Assembly (NCBI GenBank): GCA_024195265.1
Contig: JAJLRJ010000005.1
Location: 15,734,036 to 15,798,035 of the forward strand
Source of the DNA: Dendrophyllia cribrosa
Taxonomy: Eukaryota; Cnidaria; Anthozoa; Scleractinia; Dendrophylliidae
Length of the DNA: 64,000 nucleotides
Direction of reading: 5' to 3'
Part shown: positions 1-13,900 of the stretch, piece after piece
Layout: every line of letters starts with the position of its first letter
Numbering within the stretch: position 1 is the first letter of the stretch
Made by a program: the position numbers and the translations under genes
Notes under the pieces: generated by a model
The model's database searches: none
The model's input: only the letters and a program-made list of their open reading frames with translations
Told to the model about the DNA's origin: nothing

Positions 1-220
1 AATAGTTACGCTGATTGCAGACAGCAATACTGTAAATCCTCCATTAAAGGGGGTTTTCATGGTTTGGTGCATGTGCAAGCTACGACGTAACCCATTTAAT
101 TTCATTGTTTAGACCAATCAGAAGCGAGTAGATTAACTCTAGCGGAAAATTTGCCCGTGAAAATGTCGCAGTCAGTCAGCTGAATGAACAGATGATTATA
201 CACCTGAGCATAGAATAAAT

Positions 221-346
221 TAGCCTGTTCCAGGCGTTCAGATTGTGGGGAGCAGTGAAAAGCGGCATGCGAAAGAAACATCGGGTGCTAGCACCGCACG
301 CCGCTTTTCGCTGCTCCCCACAATCTAAAACGCCTGGAACAGGCTA
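221..346. mobile_element. Hairpin MITE with 9-bp target duplication (TAGCCTG family)
   Basis: A 126-bp element beginning TAGCCTGTTCCAGGCGTT and ending in its near-exact inverse. The arms (about 45 bp) are nearly perfect, so the element folds into a hairpin. It is flanked by AGAATAAAT at 212-220 and 347-355, a clean 9-bp target-site duplication. A 9-bp duplication is typical of Mutator-like transposition; the superfamily is inferred. The outer bases match the larger element at 56,963-58,255. Confidence 0.85.
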
Positions 347-553
347 AGAATAAATTTTCTCTGAATTTTGGTCATCCTTCGCTTTGTTTGGAGTAATTGT
401 AGTATGTGATTATTGAAGTAAAAAATGTGTGGTTTTTTAACCGATAAAATAAAAATATTGGTAAGAAAGCAAATAAAGCATTTTAATCTGTGCACATGCA
501 CCAAACCATGAAACCATCCCTTTAAGCCCCACCTTTTTGGAGCAAGGAATTAA

Positions 554-780
554 TTTAGCCCCCCCCCCCCCCCCCCCCCCCCCCCCAGACTACGAGGTAG
601 TCCCTCATTTTCCTCAGGGATAGTAGAGCGAGCAAAACGCGAGCGTGTGTAAAAATCACCTCATGCAAGAAAGGTGAGACGCCCTTTCTCGCGTGGGGTG
701 ATTTTCACGTGCGCTTGCGTTTCGCTAGCTCTACTATCCCTGAGGAAAAAGGAGGGACTACTCGTAGTCTACCCCCCCCT
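554..780. mobile_element. Hairpin MITE bordered by poly-C
   Basis: Inverted arms at about 587-655 and 693-770 (AGACTACGAGGTAGTCCCTC against GAGGGACTACTCGTAGTCT) are bounded on the left by a run of about 28 C and on the right by CCCCCCC. The arms include ATAGTAGAGCGAGCAAAACG and its inverse. I cannot define a target duplication because of the C runs. Confidence 0.7.
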
Positions 781-1689
781 TCTTCCTTCACAACCAAAAC
801 AATAAACGACAGACTGTATTCCCAGTACATTTTTATTGTACCAATCCAGGTGGCCATGGGGAAAGTTTACCAGAGCAACCTTGTTCCCAGGAAGGGAAAA
901 GCATTGGGAAGAAGGTTGTACCAGTGCTTGTACTAAAAAATAACAAAATAATCATAATTATGGTAATCATGAATGTAAAACACTTCTAATCATTGATTAA
1001 TTAAAGTTGGGTTTGTGGATCTTTATCCATGAGCAGGAAGCTTGGATGACATTGCGTTTTGCTAAATTATAATAAGTACCCCCTCTCTATTAAGCTCCAC
1101 ATTTCAGATGCGCTTGAAATAAATAAGCCCCCCAAGGGGATTTACGGTATTTCTATATTTTAAAAGTTGGCAATTGTTATGCCAGGCTCATTTCCAGCCG
1201 GTTTTGTGTGTCCGTGTTCCTTCACGTTGGAAGGTGGATCTGATAACTGGTTTTCTCAATCAGCGCATAAGGGGAAGAGCTTTGAGCTTGTAAGCTCCAC
1301 GGAAAGTTGTTTTACTGTAAGCTTACTACCAAGACTGTCACACTGATGCACACCAAAAGATTTTTTATTTAGCAATGTATTTACATGGGCTAAACCCAAG
1401 AAGAAAACATTTCTACATTTTTAAAATACTGTGCCTACACATTCATGATGCTATGCTACAAAGTGAAAGCACAAGACAAGAGTTATTTGACACACTGGAA
1501 GACAGGGATTTTAAACTAGAAAGAAAGTTATGCATAATATTCACACAAATTTAGTGCTACCTGTGTAAATAAAGCATGGCATGCCATTTTGTCATATTTT
1601 TTATTTATTTACAGTTTACATGCTATTGACGAAAGGTAAAAAAGATTACTGTGACATTGTGGCACATAAATCTAACCCAATAATAATTT

Positions 1690-1897
1690 TTTCTTGCAGA
1701 AAATATCCACACACCCTTTCCCAAAAGAAGGTTTTTTGGGTTTTAACCATCTCGCCCCTCTGGAAACTCAAGTTTAGCTTTACGATTTCCTGTAAAAACC
1801 TTCAGGTGGCTTTTGCAAAAGAACCGTCCCTCCCCTTCCCTCAGAATTTCCAGTGACCCTCTTTTGGGTTGGTATGGGATATTTTCTGGAACTGCAC
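1690..1897. mobile_element. Short TIR element (AAAATATCC family)
   Basis: GCAGAAAATATCCACACACC on the left is mirrored by GGTATGGGATATTTTCTGG on the right. The same ends flank the larger element at 6,402-7,108, so both belong to one family. There is no coding content. Confidence 0.5.
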
Positions 1898-3503
1898 AAT
1901 AGAGAAAATGTTACAAACAGAAACAAAGCTCAATTTATTTCAGAAGACTATGTACTAACTACAGTTATATTGTGACGTACAATCACTACTTTAGCAAATT
2001 CCAACATGAATTACCCCTCAACATCAAATCTCAGTTAAACTGAGTAATAAGAATCTACAACTCTTCCAAGCTACCACTTCTGGTAAACCTTTCCTCGCAC
2101 AGAGGGTTGGCAGGGTGCATTTCATGTAGGTTATGTTGACGATTTTTATCATGGTTATGGGCATACTGCAGGGTTGTCAAAAGTAGATAGTTGCGGTGAA
2201 AATCACCACCTACTTTGGTTCTTTACATTTCAAAGTCAGGCGTCTACTTCAAACTTTTCTGACAACTTTGATACTGGCGTACCATTAAAGCCTTTGGCAT
2301 TTACCGGGTAGTTTCTAGGTGATGCGGATGTTGTGATCACCAAGTGACGAAAACAAAAGGTTCAAAAGACAATGACCAATGCCGACACAAAAACACAACA
2401 GTTAACAATGGTTTCCAGAAAACACAATTTGGAATGTGATCTTGACTGTTGTAAGTGATACATTATTGCTGGTCGGTATGGGCTTTTGACAACCTTGGAG
2501 TGTCTTTAGTGTCAAGCTCACATGCAATGCACCCTGGGAAGGTCATCATTTATGATACACTCAACAGTTAGTCTGTATAAAGCTTTCCCTGCAGTTATCA
2601 ACAAGACATTAATAAAATATTTTATTTACATTGTAATGCTACAGTAGTTCTCACAAAAATAAAACATTCAACAAAATTGAGTATTTAAAGCAATCTTCTG
2701 TGTAGTGTGATACAATACTGTCTTGGTTTTACACAAGCACAAATTGAAGGGCTCCCGGCAATAACGTCCTAAGTATGTTTTTGGAAAATTTTCACTGAAA
2801 TCTTGGATTTAATTAGCCTAAACTAAAAAGGGGCTCGCTTGCCAAAATTATGACTGGATCATGTAAATATGACTGAAAGGATTTAAACCAGGTCACCAAA
2901 TCTTCTATCTTTGAACAGAATAATTTTTTTTTGAAAAGATACATAGGGTGTCCTGGGGGCCATAGGAGCCCAAAACATTTTCTCAAAGATGTGGATTTTC
3001 TTCTCCATTTTGGATCTGTTTTAAGTACCTTAACAATAATAAATCATTAATTTGACAAAACTGTGCTTTTAAAGGCCTAAAACATACAATTTTAGTGAAA
3101 GTTATCAAAAACATACTTAGGACGTTCTTGTCGGGATCCCTTCAATTAAAAACAAAAATAACAAAAACACAATTTCATTGTGTCACTCAAATGTGCACAT
3201 TACATACAATTATTTCAATGCCTTTAGTACCTTTGACTATTGTCAACTTCGTGAGTTTAAATTTATTCTTAAAGGTTAGGAAGTCAATTTAAAGAAACCA
3301 ACAATCTATCAAAAACACAATTAATGAAATCAATGAAGGCAAAAATCAACTTTGACTTTTATATTGATGGTGTGGGGAGTTTTGGATTTATATTAAGTTA
3401 ATCACAAGTGCCTAAAGTCTAAACAGAGAAGCAGAGTGAATTCGTGAAAGAATTTTAATACTATACCAGCTGAATAAGTGTGAGAAATAAAGGTTATATG
3501 GGC

Positions 3504-3690
3504 CAGTGCTCGACCTTAACTTTTTGGCTTACTAGTCCTTAGGCTAGTGGGGTCTGAAATTCACTAGCCAACAGGCATCATCTGGTAGCCAAACGAGTAG
3601 ACCATTGACTAGTGGTTCTCAAATGTTACTAGCCCAAACCCATTTTTTACTAGTCCTGGACTAGTGGACTACCGCTAAGGTCGAGCACTG
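3504..3690. mobile_element. hAT-like MITE, CAGTGCTCGACC ends
   Basis: It begins CAGTGCTCGACCTTAAC and ends CTAAGGTCGAGCACTG, with internal ACTAGTCC/GGACTAGT inverted repeats. CAGNG...CNCTG ends are characteristic of hAT-type non-autonomous elements. TGGGC occurs on both flanks, but a full 8-bp duplication is not clear. Confidence 0.65.
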
Positions 3691-4421
3691 TGGGCCATTC
3701 AATAAATTACTAAAGAAATGCATGTGTGGGATGTATACAAAATATATTCTGAAGTCTAAACGGCAGTGAATCAGCTATGAAAAAGCACCTAAGTATGTGC
3801 AATGGAAGCGAAAATTAATTATAAAAGCAATCTTATTTCTTAGGTTTTTTCTTTCTTATGTTAAAATACTGACCAACGAAAGATTGCTTTGGTCATGAAA
3901 GGTTTCTTAGTTAAGGTTTAGTTTCTTCGTAAAGTACATTAAAAAAAATTACTTGATTTTGATTGGATGACAGCAGTCCAATTATTAATCCCAAATTGTA
4001 CATTGCAGAGTACCAATTATTTATTAATCTGCATTTACACAACTTCACACAGGCTGTAAAGACAACTTGAAGGTTTATGATTTGTAATACCAGTGAAGTT
4101 TGATATGGAATTGCTTATGAAAATTATGTTGAAAATATTATAATAATTTTAATTATTAAAAATCGCACAAACATATTGCATAATTTATGATATTACCCAC
4201 AAGGTTCTAAAAGTTCTCAAATTGTTCTTGCCCAAAGCCTCCTGCAATTTTGAGAACTTTCAAAACATTGGTCATACTCCTTAATCACAAATTGTTCTTA
4301 AAGTCATGTGACTTCCTATACCAACAAAGGCTTGACTTCCATTCACTTTGTGCACTTAGGTCCTCATTAGCAAGAGGATAAACACCAGTGAGAGTAAATG
4401 ATGAGAAATTGAACCTACTTA

Positions 4422-4689
4422 TTACAGTGTGATGCGCGTTACCGTGAGAACCCAACAAGTTTTACAAGTTAACCAATCAAAGAGCATGAATTTGATTGGC
4501 AGGTACAACTCCTGACAATAAGTTAAGCGCAATCAAATGTAATCTTGTTGGCCTTCGTGTTTATTACGGGAGTGTAAAGTTACTTATAAAATACAAAAAA
4601 TATTTTATTCAAGAATTAGCTGTTGAGATCGTGAAAACTTGTAAAAAACGATTGTTGGGTGCTCACGGTTAAGGCGTAATGCACTGTAA
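4422..4689. mobile_element. Tc1/mariner-like MITE, CAGTG ends and TA flanks
   Basis: CAGTGTGATGCGCGTTACCG at the left end is mirrored by CGGTTAAGGCGTAATGCACTG at the right, each bounded by TA. The inverted arms are about 40 bp with a few mismatches. It lies just beyond the UBL3 stop codon, in the likely 3' UTR or 3' flank. Confidence 0.6.
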
Positions 4690-4921
4690 TACTGTAAAAA
4701 ATGAATATGTTTAGTACTATGAATAGTAATTCACTCCTTACTTTCTTCTTCGTAATGAGTAATCCTTATTGCACTGTGTATAATTACAAAGAAAATTTAA
4801 AACATGTTCACACAGAGTTTTAATCCAAAACATTTCAATTGAATATGTAAATTTAAGAAAAAAAATCAAAGGATGTTTTAGAGCAGCGGATGGTTACAGT
4901 GGCGCAGAGTTTAACCCTCAG

Positions 4922-4977
4922 TCAAACAATATTGCAGCAGCAACTTTGTTCACTTATTTTCTCACGATTTCTTTGAC
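4922..4977 (-). CDS. UBL3: UBL3 exon 5 (CAAX tail and stop)
   Basis: 56 nt after ATGAACAG, encoding GQRNREKISEQSCCCNIV and TGA. The QRNREK block and Cys cluster identify it despite its small size. The terminal CNIV fits a prenylation box; V at the last position leaves farnesyl or geranylgeranyl open. Confidence 0.9.
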
Positions 4978-7900
4978 CTGTTCATTGATAAAAAGAAATC
5001 TTGCATTAGAAACTCTTGACTTAAAACAAACAATAGATGTGTAGTAAATTAAAACTGGAATTAAACAACACAAACACATCACACCTGTACTTAGAGAATT
5101 ACACTACAACAACAACAACAACAACAACAACAAAAATCTTTATTAGTTAGTTATTATAGAGTTTATAATACTGGCCTGCAGGTAGCAAAAGCTAATCTGG
5201 ACAGGCCAGTGAAATTAATTACATGATTAGAAATCGCTACACGCACTAATTTGTTAAAATAAAAAGAAATGATCAAACAATAGAAAAAAAGAAGAAACAA
5301 AAAGAAAAAACAAGTGGCTTTGGTTTGAATCATGCATAATCTTCAAAGTTCTACATATGACTTCCAAGACTCTTCATGGACTAACCCCGGCCTATTTATC
5401 AACTCTCTTACAAGAATATTCCTCCCTCCCCACGTTATCTACATTCTTCCTCCTACTCACTTCTAATTTTTCCAATTGTGAACTCTATGACATACAGCCA
5501 ATTTGCTTTCTCTTCTTACTCTGTATCTGCACTGTGGAACCCTCTACCAAACAATTTGAAAAATGCAGTTTTCTTGTCATCTTTTAAAACAGTACTTACA
5601 ACATTTTTTATTTTGGAAAGTTTTTGAGACATGATTTCACGAGAATTTTTTAAATATGCATATAAAAACATTTTGGATTTAACCCCTAACATGTAATATT
5701 ATTGTTACCTTGAGTGGCTGGTTCTGGTAAATTCTCTCTTGCAACAAGGTGCATAACACTTCGTTTTCCAGTTTCTAGATGAAGTGCTGATTAAAAATAA
5801 CACAAATTACATATTATTATATATACATTGGTATACGTGCAGTTGACTCCTGATAACTCTAAGTTCATGATTACTCGAACCAAAATTGATTCCTCCAGGA
5901 TTAGATTACCCTTGATAACTCGAACCTTATGCTGTTCATAACTAAAACTATTACAGATTATGCAACAATAAACCATACATAAAAACAAACAATGTGTATT
6001 ACAGTAAATTATGTACTTTGTGTGTATTAAAACAGACTAAAAGTTCCATTACTGAAGACTACAATTAGCGTCAAAATTACTTGAGACACTTTGTCTGAAC
6101 ATGACTTTTCCTCCTATTTTTTAAAATCATACTATAACTTTCTCTTCAAAACGTATCTCTACCCCCCACCCCCTATCCAATGTTGTTCCGCTGGTCAGGA
6201 AGTCTGTGGGCAACCACAAACACAACTTTGGTTGGGGGGGAGGGGGTGGAGACATGGACTGCGATACACCCCTGTTAACCAAAGTGTCTCAACAATTTTG
6301 TCGCTGATTGTAGCTACTGCAATAATTGTCTATTGAAGCCTTGCAAATTTGCATCCAGGAGTAATATGACAGAGAATTTTTTATCCCTTTCAGTTAAATA
6401 ATGGGCAATTCCAGAAAATATCCATACCATACCACGGGAGGATGTTTAGGGTGGGAATTTCAGAAAGCAAGGGGGTGGGGAGGCTTTTCTAGTTCGTAAA
6501 TCAAGCATAAACTGAGGACGGCAGTTAAGATAGATCACGCAAGTGTTTACACAATGTTTTTCATCATTCCACTTTGTCTTTTTTGAAATCAAAAACGTTG
6601 GTAGAAGGTCTTTTCGATGGTTCGTGCACTGTTTACTGCCCACCATCTTTGTTTACCATGCTCCTATAGGCTTACATGAGGTAGTAACCTACTAAATATG
6701 GCAGCAAACAGTATCGCGATTGTTTGTGGACGATACTTGGACTTCCACTGGCATCAATATGATGTTCTCTCTCGAAAATATGAAGCTCAAACAAAAAGTT
6801 TGATTGGTGGTATGCAAAATAAATGGGAAATAATATTACAAGGAAGGGTATGCACACTAAAACTTAAAATTGTGTTGCTTGTTTGCTAGACTGAAAACTA
6901 TGTGCCGAATTTGTGAGAGGCACAAAAAGTATCAATTCCATTTGCTGGAGCTGTTAGGAAGTCAAACAGAGAATTCAAGAGGTTGGACAAAAAACTGAAG
7001 GGGAGGGGATTAACAATAATGGCATTCTGAGGTGTCGATGGCGTGTTGATGGCATGAAGTGTTGATGGCACCCGTGGCAGGGTATGGATATTTTCTGGAA
7101 TCGCCCAATGCTGTGTTCACACTAGGGCAAAACATGTTTATTCTGATCATGAATAAAACATGTTCCACTATGAAAAGTGTTCACATCAGGGGCAGGGCTC
7201 GAAATTGCACCTGTATCGGGCGCATTTGCGACTAAAGATTTTGCTTTTGTGACTAAAATTTGTCTATTAGTCGCGATTTTGCGACTGTTTTACGGCCTAC
7301 TTGTTAATGGTAGTTGTAATTTTATCTGAAAAATCCTGCGAAATTGACGTTGAATGTTGCGTGACGTAATTGTCGATTTCATGCTCCATTAACAAGTTTT
7401 CCAAGAAGTGTATCACAAGCACACTTTTTCAGACTTTCTCACTCAGAAATTTCTCGTTTCTCATTTCCGGTTACGGTAGTAGTAGTTAGTTTTTGTTGTT
7501 GTGCTTTTTTGCGACTAAAATTTTTGAACTTGCGATGAAATTTTAGGAATAACTCGCAAATTGTGATTGAGGATTTTTTTTAATTTCGAGCCCTGAGGCG
7601 GCACATTACATGGATCATGATCCAAACATCTTTACTCTGAGTATGATTGAAACTATCTCACGAGGGAGTTTCAATCTAAGCCAGATGAAACACATCAGCA
7701 CAAATGTTGTCTCCTTGTTAAACACTGCATCACCCTTTGTTCCCGAAAAGCTTGACAAGTGAGATTAAACCACAATAATACAACAATTTTGAGCTCTTTT
7801 GTTTTGGTTCATGTGTAATAATATAAAGATTTTATGTGAGCTTATGCACCCTGATTTGTAAAACAGCATAAATTATAGAACCTGGCATAAAATGTGTTTT

Positions 7901-10900
7901 AAAATAAACAACTGATGTGAACAATGAAATTACAAACATGTTTACAGAAAATGTGATTCGTTGAAACATGTTTCCTCTAAACATGTTTCATTGCTGACGT
8001 GAACACAAGTTACAGCATAAGGAGCTTAGCCATGACATTTCTAGTGTTAGTCCTTTGTCAGAGCAAGAAGAGAACACTGTCTGAATAACAGCAAAGTTTT
8101 TTTCCAGTTTCCTGTTATTTGATTTCAACTCTCGATTACTTGAGCTCCCGATTTCTTCAACCTTTCTTGATTTCCAATGAAGGAGTCATCTGCAGTAACA
8201 CAGTTTAAACATACTTACCTCCTAGAGAAACGTTGCCGTGTAAAAACCGACCATGATAGATAAGTTTTAATATGTTGTGGGAACTAACTGCTTCATCCTT
8301 CCAATCTGAAAAAAAGTATTTATTCAAATAAACACCCCCTATCATTTTAACACCCCACTAAAAAACAAACTCCTCATTGAATAGTCAAAAAAGAAATTAA
8401 TGGCTAAAGTAAGGCATGAAACGTAAGCTGGAAGTACTCCAAAGGACCCCATTACAAAGCAGATTGGCCGTGAGAATATGCGACCGCAATACTCCTGACC
8501 TGTGCCAACAACCTGAGCGAACATACCGTCATTTAAGACGGGGCTTATTGATCGAGTTTGCTTCTCAACACAACACGTACAACTGGCTGTAGCGCTGGTT
8601 TCAAAGTGCTATTCAGCACTCCAGGTGGACAAGACAAGGCAGCAGAAAAGTCTGGAATCAGTTCAGGTCAGAAAAGGGGTACCGTTGTGAGTTGTGGGCC
8701 ATCCCATGCCATCCTGTGGTGAGGTCGATACGCCCAATATTCAAAGTGCTTCCAGACTTCTACTATTTTTCTGAAAAGTTTGGGCGGGAACCTCTGTTTC
8801 GTTTTTGCCATTGAATTTCCCGACATGCTTTGCGACAATGGCAGATAGTTCCGGCACTTGAAATACAGCTTTGGGCAGCTCAAAGTGAGTTCTTGCTGGC
8901 CGGCCAAAATTGGGCAAGGCAAGCAAAGGCTATGAGCCAGCAGTGGAGGACCGGAGATGGCACAAAAATAAGTGGCTAACTATTGGTGATTAAATGAAGG
9001 GATTTTGAGGGAATGAACTTTGGGATTGTTTTTTTTTTTTTAGCAGGATTTAGTGGCAGAGCCCAAACTTGGCCATCTAAAATAAAAAATCACATAAAAT
9101 CAAGAAAATAATTTGTGTAAACTTTGGGATTAATTTTCTTGAGCGGGATTTAGCAGGAGACATCGTAAGTTTTTTTTTGCATACATTATTTCTTGAAAAC
9201 GACGGGGAAAAAAAAACAAAAGAAAAAAATTCTGAACAATGTTTTGCAATATTAATAATTTGTAGTTCACATGCCAAAAATGAGGCAAATCTGAGAGAGA
9301 AAAAAAAAACGACCTAAAAAGCAATATAGGTTGTTTATGTCTTTACCTCTTCTATTTCTATTATATAATTCCAAAGAATAACTATTGCTTAATTCTCGCC
9401 ATCAGCTTTGGTTTTAAATATGGTACCACGTGCCCTCTAATCATGGAATTTTTATAATTTTTCTCTCTTTGCATTTAATGAAAGTTTTAACCCATATGAT
9501 TGCTTCCTGTTTTTGAACATTAAATACAAAAAGGTGTCATTCTCATTAATAGGTGTGTTGATTAAGCAAGTACGAATCAGCAGGATGTCTGAATCCTTTT
9601 TCAAATTAAATGGTTTTCGTAGCATTGAGACTTCACAATTTGCGGCCTCTTTTCAAAGCTCTAAGACAGTTGGGCTTAAAATATCTAAAACTTCGCATGT
9701 GCAAAAAAAACACCTTGGCTAAAATAAGATGTCTGACATGAATTTTTGTTTTGGCTTTGCTCCAATTAGATATTCAAACATGTACTTTAGCAAGGAAAAT
9801 ACTAAGAAAGCAATAACTAGACCATTATTGTCTAACTTTGAAATACAATTCAGGGCTCAAAATTAAAAAAAATCCTTATGTCGCCTCTTGGTGACTAACT
9901 GGAGATTGAGAAAAATAGTTGCCAGTTGCAAATTTTAAGTTGCAGTTCGTATATTTAAAAAAAAAATTGGGGTTCGTTAAAAAGTGTTTAAAATAATTAT
10001 CCGGCATCTACATGTAGTCGCGTCAGACACAACTTTGTAGCTGACGGGAGCCAAACGCAATCAGATGGAGATCACACATATGCAGAAATAAACATGGCGG
10101 ATAACATCCTCTGAAAGCTGCTTGGTTTTACTCTTGATATCTTCACACAAATTTAGTTCTTGAAAAGCTTTCTGTTTGCTGTCAAGCAACCCTTTAGTAT
10201 CACGATCATTCATGGAAATCTTCTAAATCTTGCTGGCTTACTAACTTATTCTGCATGCTAATAACAAACGAAAAACAATGTCGTCTCCACACATATTCTT
10301 GCCGAAACAATGCTAAAGTCAAACATTACGGTCCAGCAGTCTTTTCACAAAATTCTGCACCCATGGTTTCAAGGGAGAAGCTATAATGGCATCATCGAAA
10401 ATATCGCAGACAGAAGTCGGTATTTGGAAGTAAACTGGCTCTGTTTAGGCGATTTGGCCCATTTTTTATGACGAAAGCAAAACAAGACAAGATAAAGTGT
10501 TTGTTTTAACTTTAATCTATTAATTTAAATCTAAATCAAAGAGAAATCTGGTTGCCAAAGTGGCAACTGAACCAGAATTTTTAGTCACCGAGGAGGAAAT
10601 GTTACTTGCATTGGCGACCATATCAGTTGCAATGTCGAGCACTGCAATTATTTCAGATGTATACTGGGAAAGTTCTTGAAAGTTAAAGATATCTTCTTTT
10701 GGAACAACATCAGCTATTAAAAAAGTCTCCTGCCTTGATTTTTATAATGTTCATGAGTGACAATAAAATATTATTGCTTGGTTTTATTGGCAACAGTGTT
10801 TAAGGGGTGTGCCCAAGTAGTGTACAAACACAGCCCTCTCTTTTTACATGTGCACGAGAAAGCATAAATCACCCATCACCCAAGCAACCAAGAGGAAGCT

Positions 10901-13900
10901 GTATTCACAGGCTAGAACCTAAGGAAATACAGTAAAGAAGTGGTGGAGCACAGGATGAAAGAGCAGGGTTAAAACTGTGGTCTAGCCACCACGCAGTCTC
11001 ACATTTCACATGTGCCTGCAAAACGGTTTGTTTTGCTCACCAGCTCGTTTTGCACACTAGCTCGTTTCGCTGTTTGCACACATGAACTTGCTTGGAGGCT
11101 AGCTGGGATGCAGTGGTGCACTGAAGAACAGTCATCATTGATGTTCTTCAGGGGGTCACTGGTCTTATTGAGAATACATACAAAGAGGGTTACATTGAGT
11201 TGGATAGTTAAGTTTTGAACTTTAGAGTTTTTATGTTATTAAAAAGTGTAGCAATCCAAAATAATTGATTACATACCTTCAGGCCAGTTTTCATAAACAT
11301 GTTGAGTTATATAATACACTGTGTCATTAGGTGAAAATATAAATTCATGGGTCTTGCCAGAAACTAGAATTAAACGAAGACATATCTGAAAAACACAAAG
11401 AACCAAGTAGCATTATTGTACGTATCTATCTTCTTTTTCTTGTGATACTAACAAAAACAATCACTGTACAATGATACAATTGACTCCTGCCTACACTCCT
11501 TAGGGCCTAGCTAAACTATGCAGATATATTGTGGATAATTCATCGTCATTTCTGTTATGGTAACATTTTCCAGTTTAGCTGTGTAAGAAACGTACCTGTC
11601 TGGGAAACAAATCTTGCTTCCTGGAAACAAGTAAATGTTTTTTAAACAAGTAAAAAAATATATTGCTTCCTGATACAAATTTTGCTTTCAAAACATGTTT
11701 CCCACTTTAGCCACATAACAAAATGTTTCTGCAACAATGTCACCAAGTTTAGTTGTGCCCTTACTGTGAGATGTTATAAGGCAGGATTGAGGACATCATT
11801 TTTATCACTGACTCCTGGCTATTAAAGGGTTCCCTCTGCCGGATAGAATGATTTCTAAAGAGGCAATACAGCTGTAGCAACTAAAGCCTCTACTGAAACA
11901 CTGATCTTCTCAAGATCGACTAAAAGTGTTTTAACTAGAAAATGCTTTTGACAGCTTTATACAATGTTTAATTTCTTTGTATTGCCTACCCTTCATGTAA
12001 AAAAGTCGCTATTCAAAAATAAAAATTGGTTGACCTGGTAAAGTGTAACCAATTATAGTGGTGAAAATTATCCTACTTTAAAACCATAATCTTAAATGCC
12101 CAAACATGATGCAAGATTGAACTCAAAGATTAACACTATTACTTTAAAACAATAGTTACTAATGATGTTAATTGAGTAAAGGTGAAAGTACCTTGCTACC
12201 AAAATGTTACGATCTCAAAATCAACAAAAGAAATATTGGATTGACCAATACACATAAAAATAAAACTAGAATGGTAAGAATCAATAACACAAAATGTTGA
12301 TTTGAGATGTACTAAAATTTACTTAACCCTTATTCAAGAAAAATCCCAAATTTCATTTTGTAAAATACTGGAACACAAATGGTACCATGCAAAAGTACTG
12401 CCGAAGAGGTTTTATTTAAAAAGGGGGTCATTGGGGGGCTCTGAACACCGCATCACCGAAAAAAAATTACCGAACACCGCATCACCGCAAGAAAAGTCGA
12501 AGAAACACCGTCACCGCAATATATATTTTTGTCAAGTTACTGATAAATGAAAAAGCTTTAGGATTGGCGACCGGCAGCGTATTGAAGATTAACTAGACAG
12601 TATTGGACTGCTTTTTGTTACAAATTAAACATAATGGTACGTGCTTTTCAAAAATGAGTACGGAATAAATAACATGTGGAGGCTAAATTTAGATCTGACA
12701 AGGGTTAAACAGGAAACGGCAACACCGCAGATAATTTCGTTCCACCGAACACCGCAGACTTTAAAGCGCAAACATCGCACACCGTAGGGTTTGAGATCAC
12801 CGCAACACCGCAAGCTGGGATTTTATTCACCGCAACACTGCATAAAAAAGTGAGCAACACCGCAAATTCCCAATGTCCCCCTCTTTAAATGGTCACACCA
12901 TAGGATTTCGTCAATAGACTCGGAAGTTAGAACATTGCATGTCTCCACAACTGACTCCGAAAGCAAAAGGGTTATATTACATAATACAAGTCTGTAAAAA
13001 CATTTCTGGTTGTGGGTTCGAGCAGACTGTTTAGAAACAGAATTCAATGGAAATCACATAGGAAACCCCCGAAAATTAAAAGGATTAAATTAAATTTCCT
13101 TTACAACAAAGAAACTTTCTGAATTCAAAGTCAACATCATTTTCTAATATTGTACATAACAATTCAGTAAGGCCGTCTGGTCTAGAGCACTGCTGTTGTA
13201 TTCCTGTTGACTGCTGTTGTGGCTCAGATTTTTCTTTGGTTTGAAATTGTTCAAACCAGACTGATTTTTGTTTTCCTTTGACTGAAATTATGGTAATGAA
13301 GTTGAAACAAAGGAAAAATAAAATTGAACTGGTTTGAGCATATTTCGGAAAATTTGAACCACAACATTTACAAAATGGTTGGCCACTAAATCACGGTGAA
13401 ACATTGCAAAAATCACAGAAAACTTCATTCTTCTTTCATGAGAAAAGAATCAAACTGTTCTCGACCAAACAGTCATCGCTATCAAAAGAAACGGTGTCAA
13501 TTTAAACCTTGGTGGCATAAAATGTACAAACCATCTAATTTCGTTGAACAGAAGATATCAAATGCACGCACACGCAAAACAAAGTATTATTTGTTGTCGC
13601 ACGCCGTTGGTAATTTTTTCTCGAAAACTTCGCTAGAATGTCGAAAAGATGCTAGTTTGAAAAATGTACCAACATAACCACGATCCGTACACCGAGTAGT
13701 TTGAGATCGGTTAAAGTCACAGAACAGCTAAAACTGAGTACTGCTACAAAATCTTGGATCTCTTCTAGTTCAGCTATAAACAGCAGGGATATTTATTGTA
13801 AGCGATGAAAGAATACCCCTTACCAAGCAAAGTTTCCACTTCATCGATTTAAGATTTTCTGTTCATCGCATCTTCGCGACCAACTTTGTATAAAACCAGT

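Noticed and set aside
5090..5135. Possible UBL3 last exon reading Cys-repeat then SVIL
   Set aside because: It comes from the (ACA)n microsatellite and lacks an acceptor. The real tail with QRNREK is at 4922-4977.
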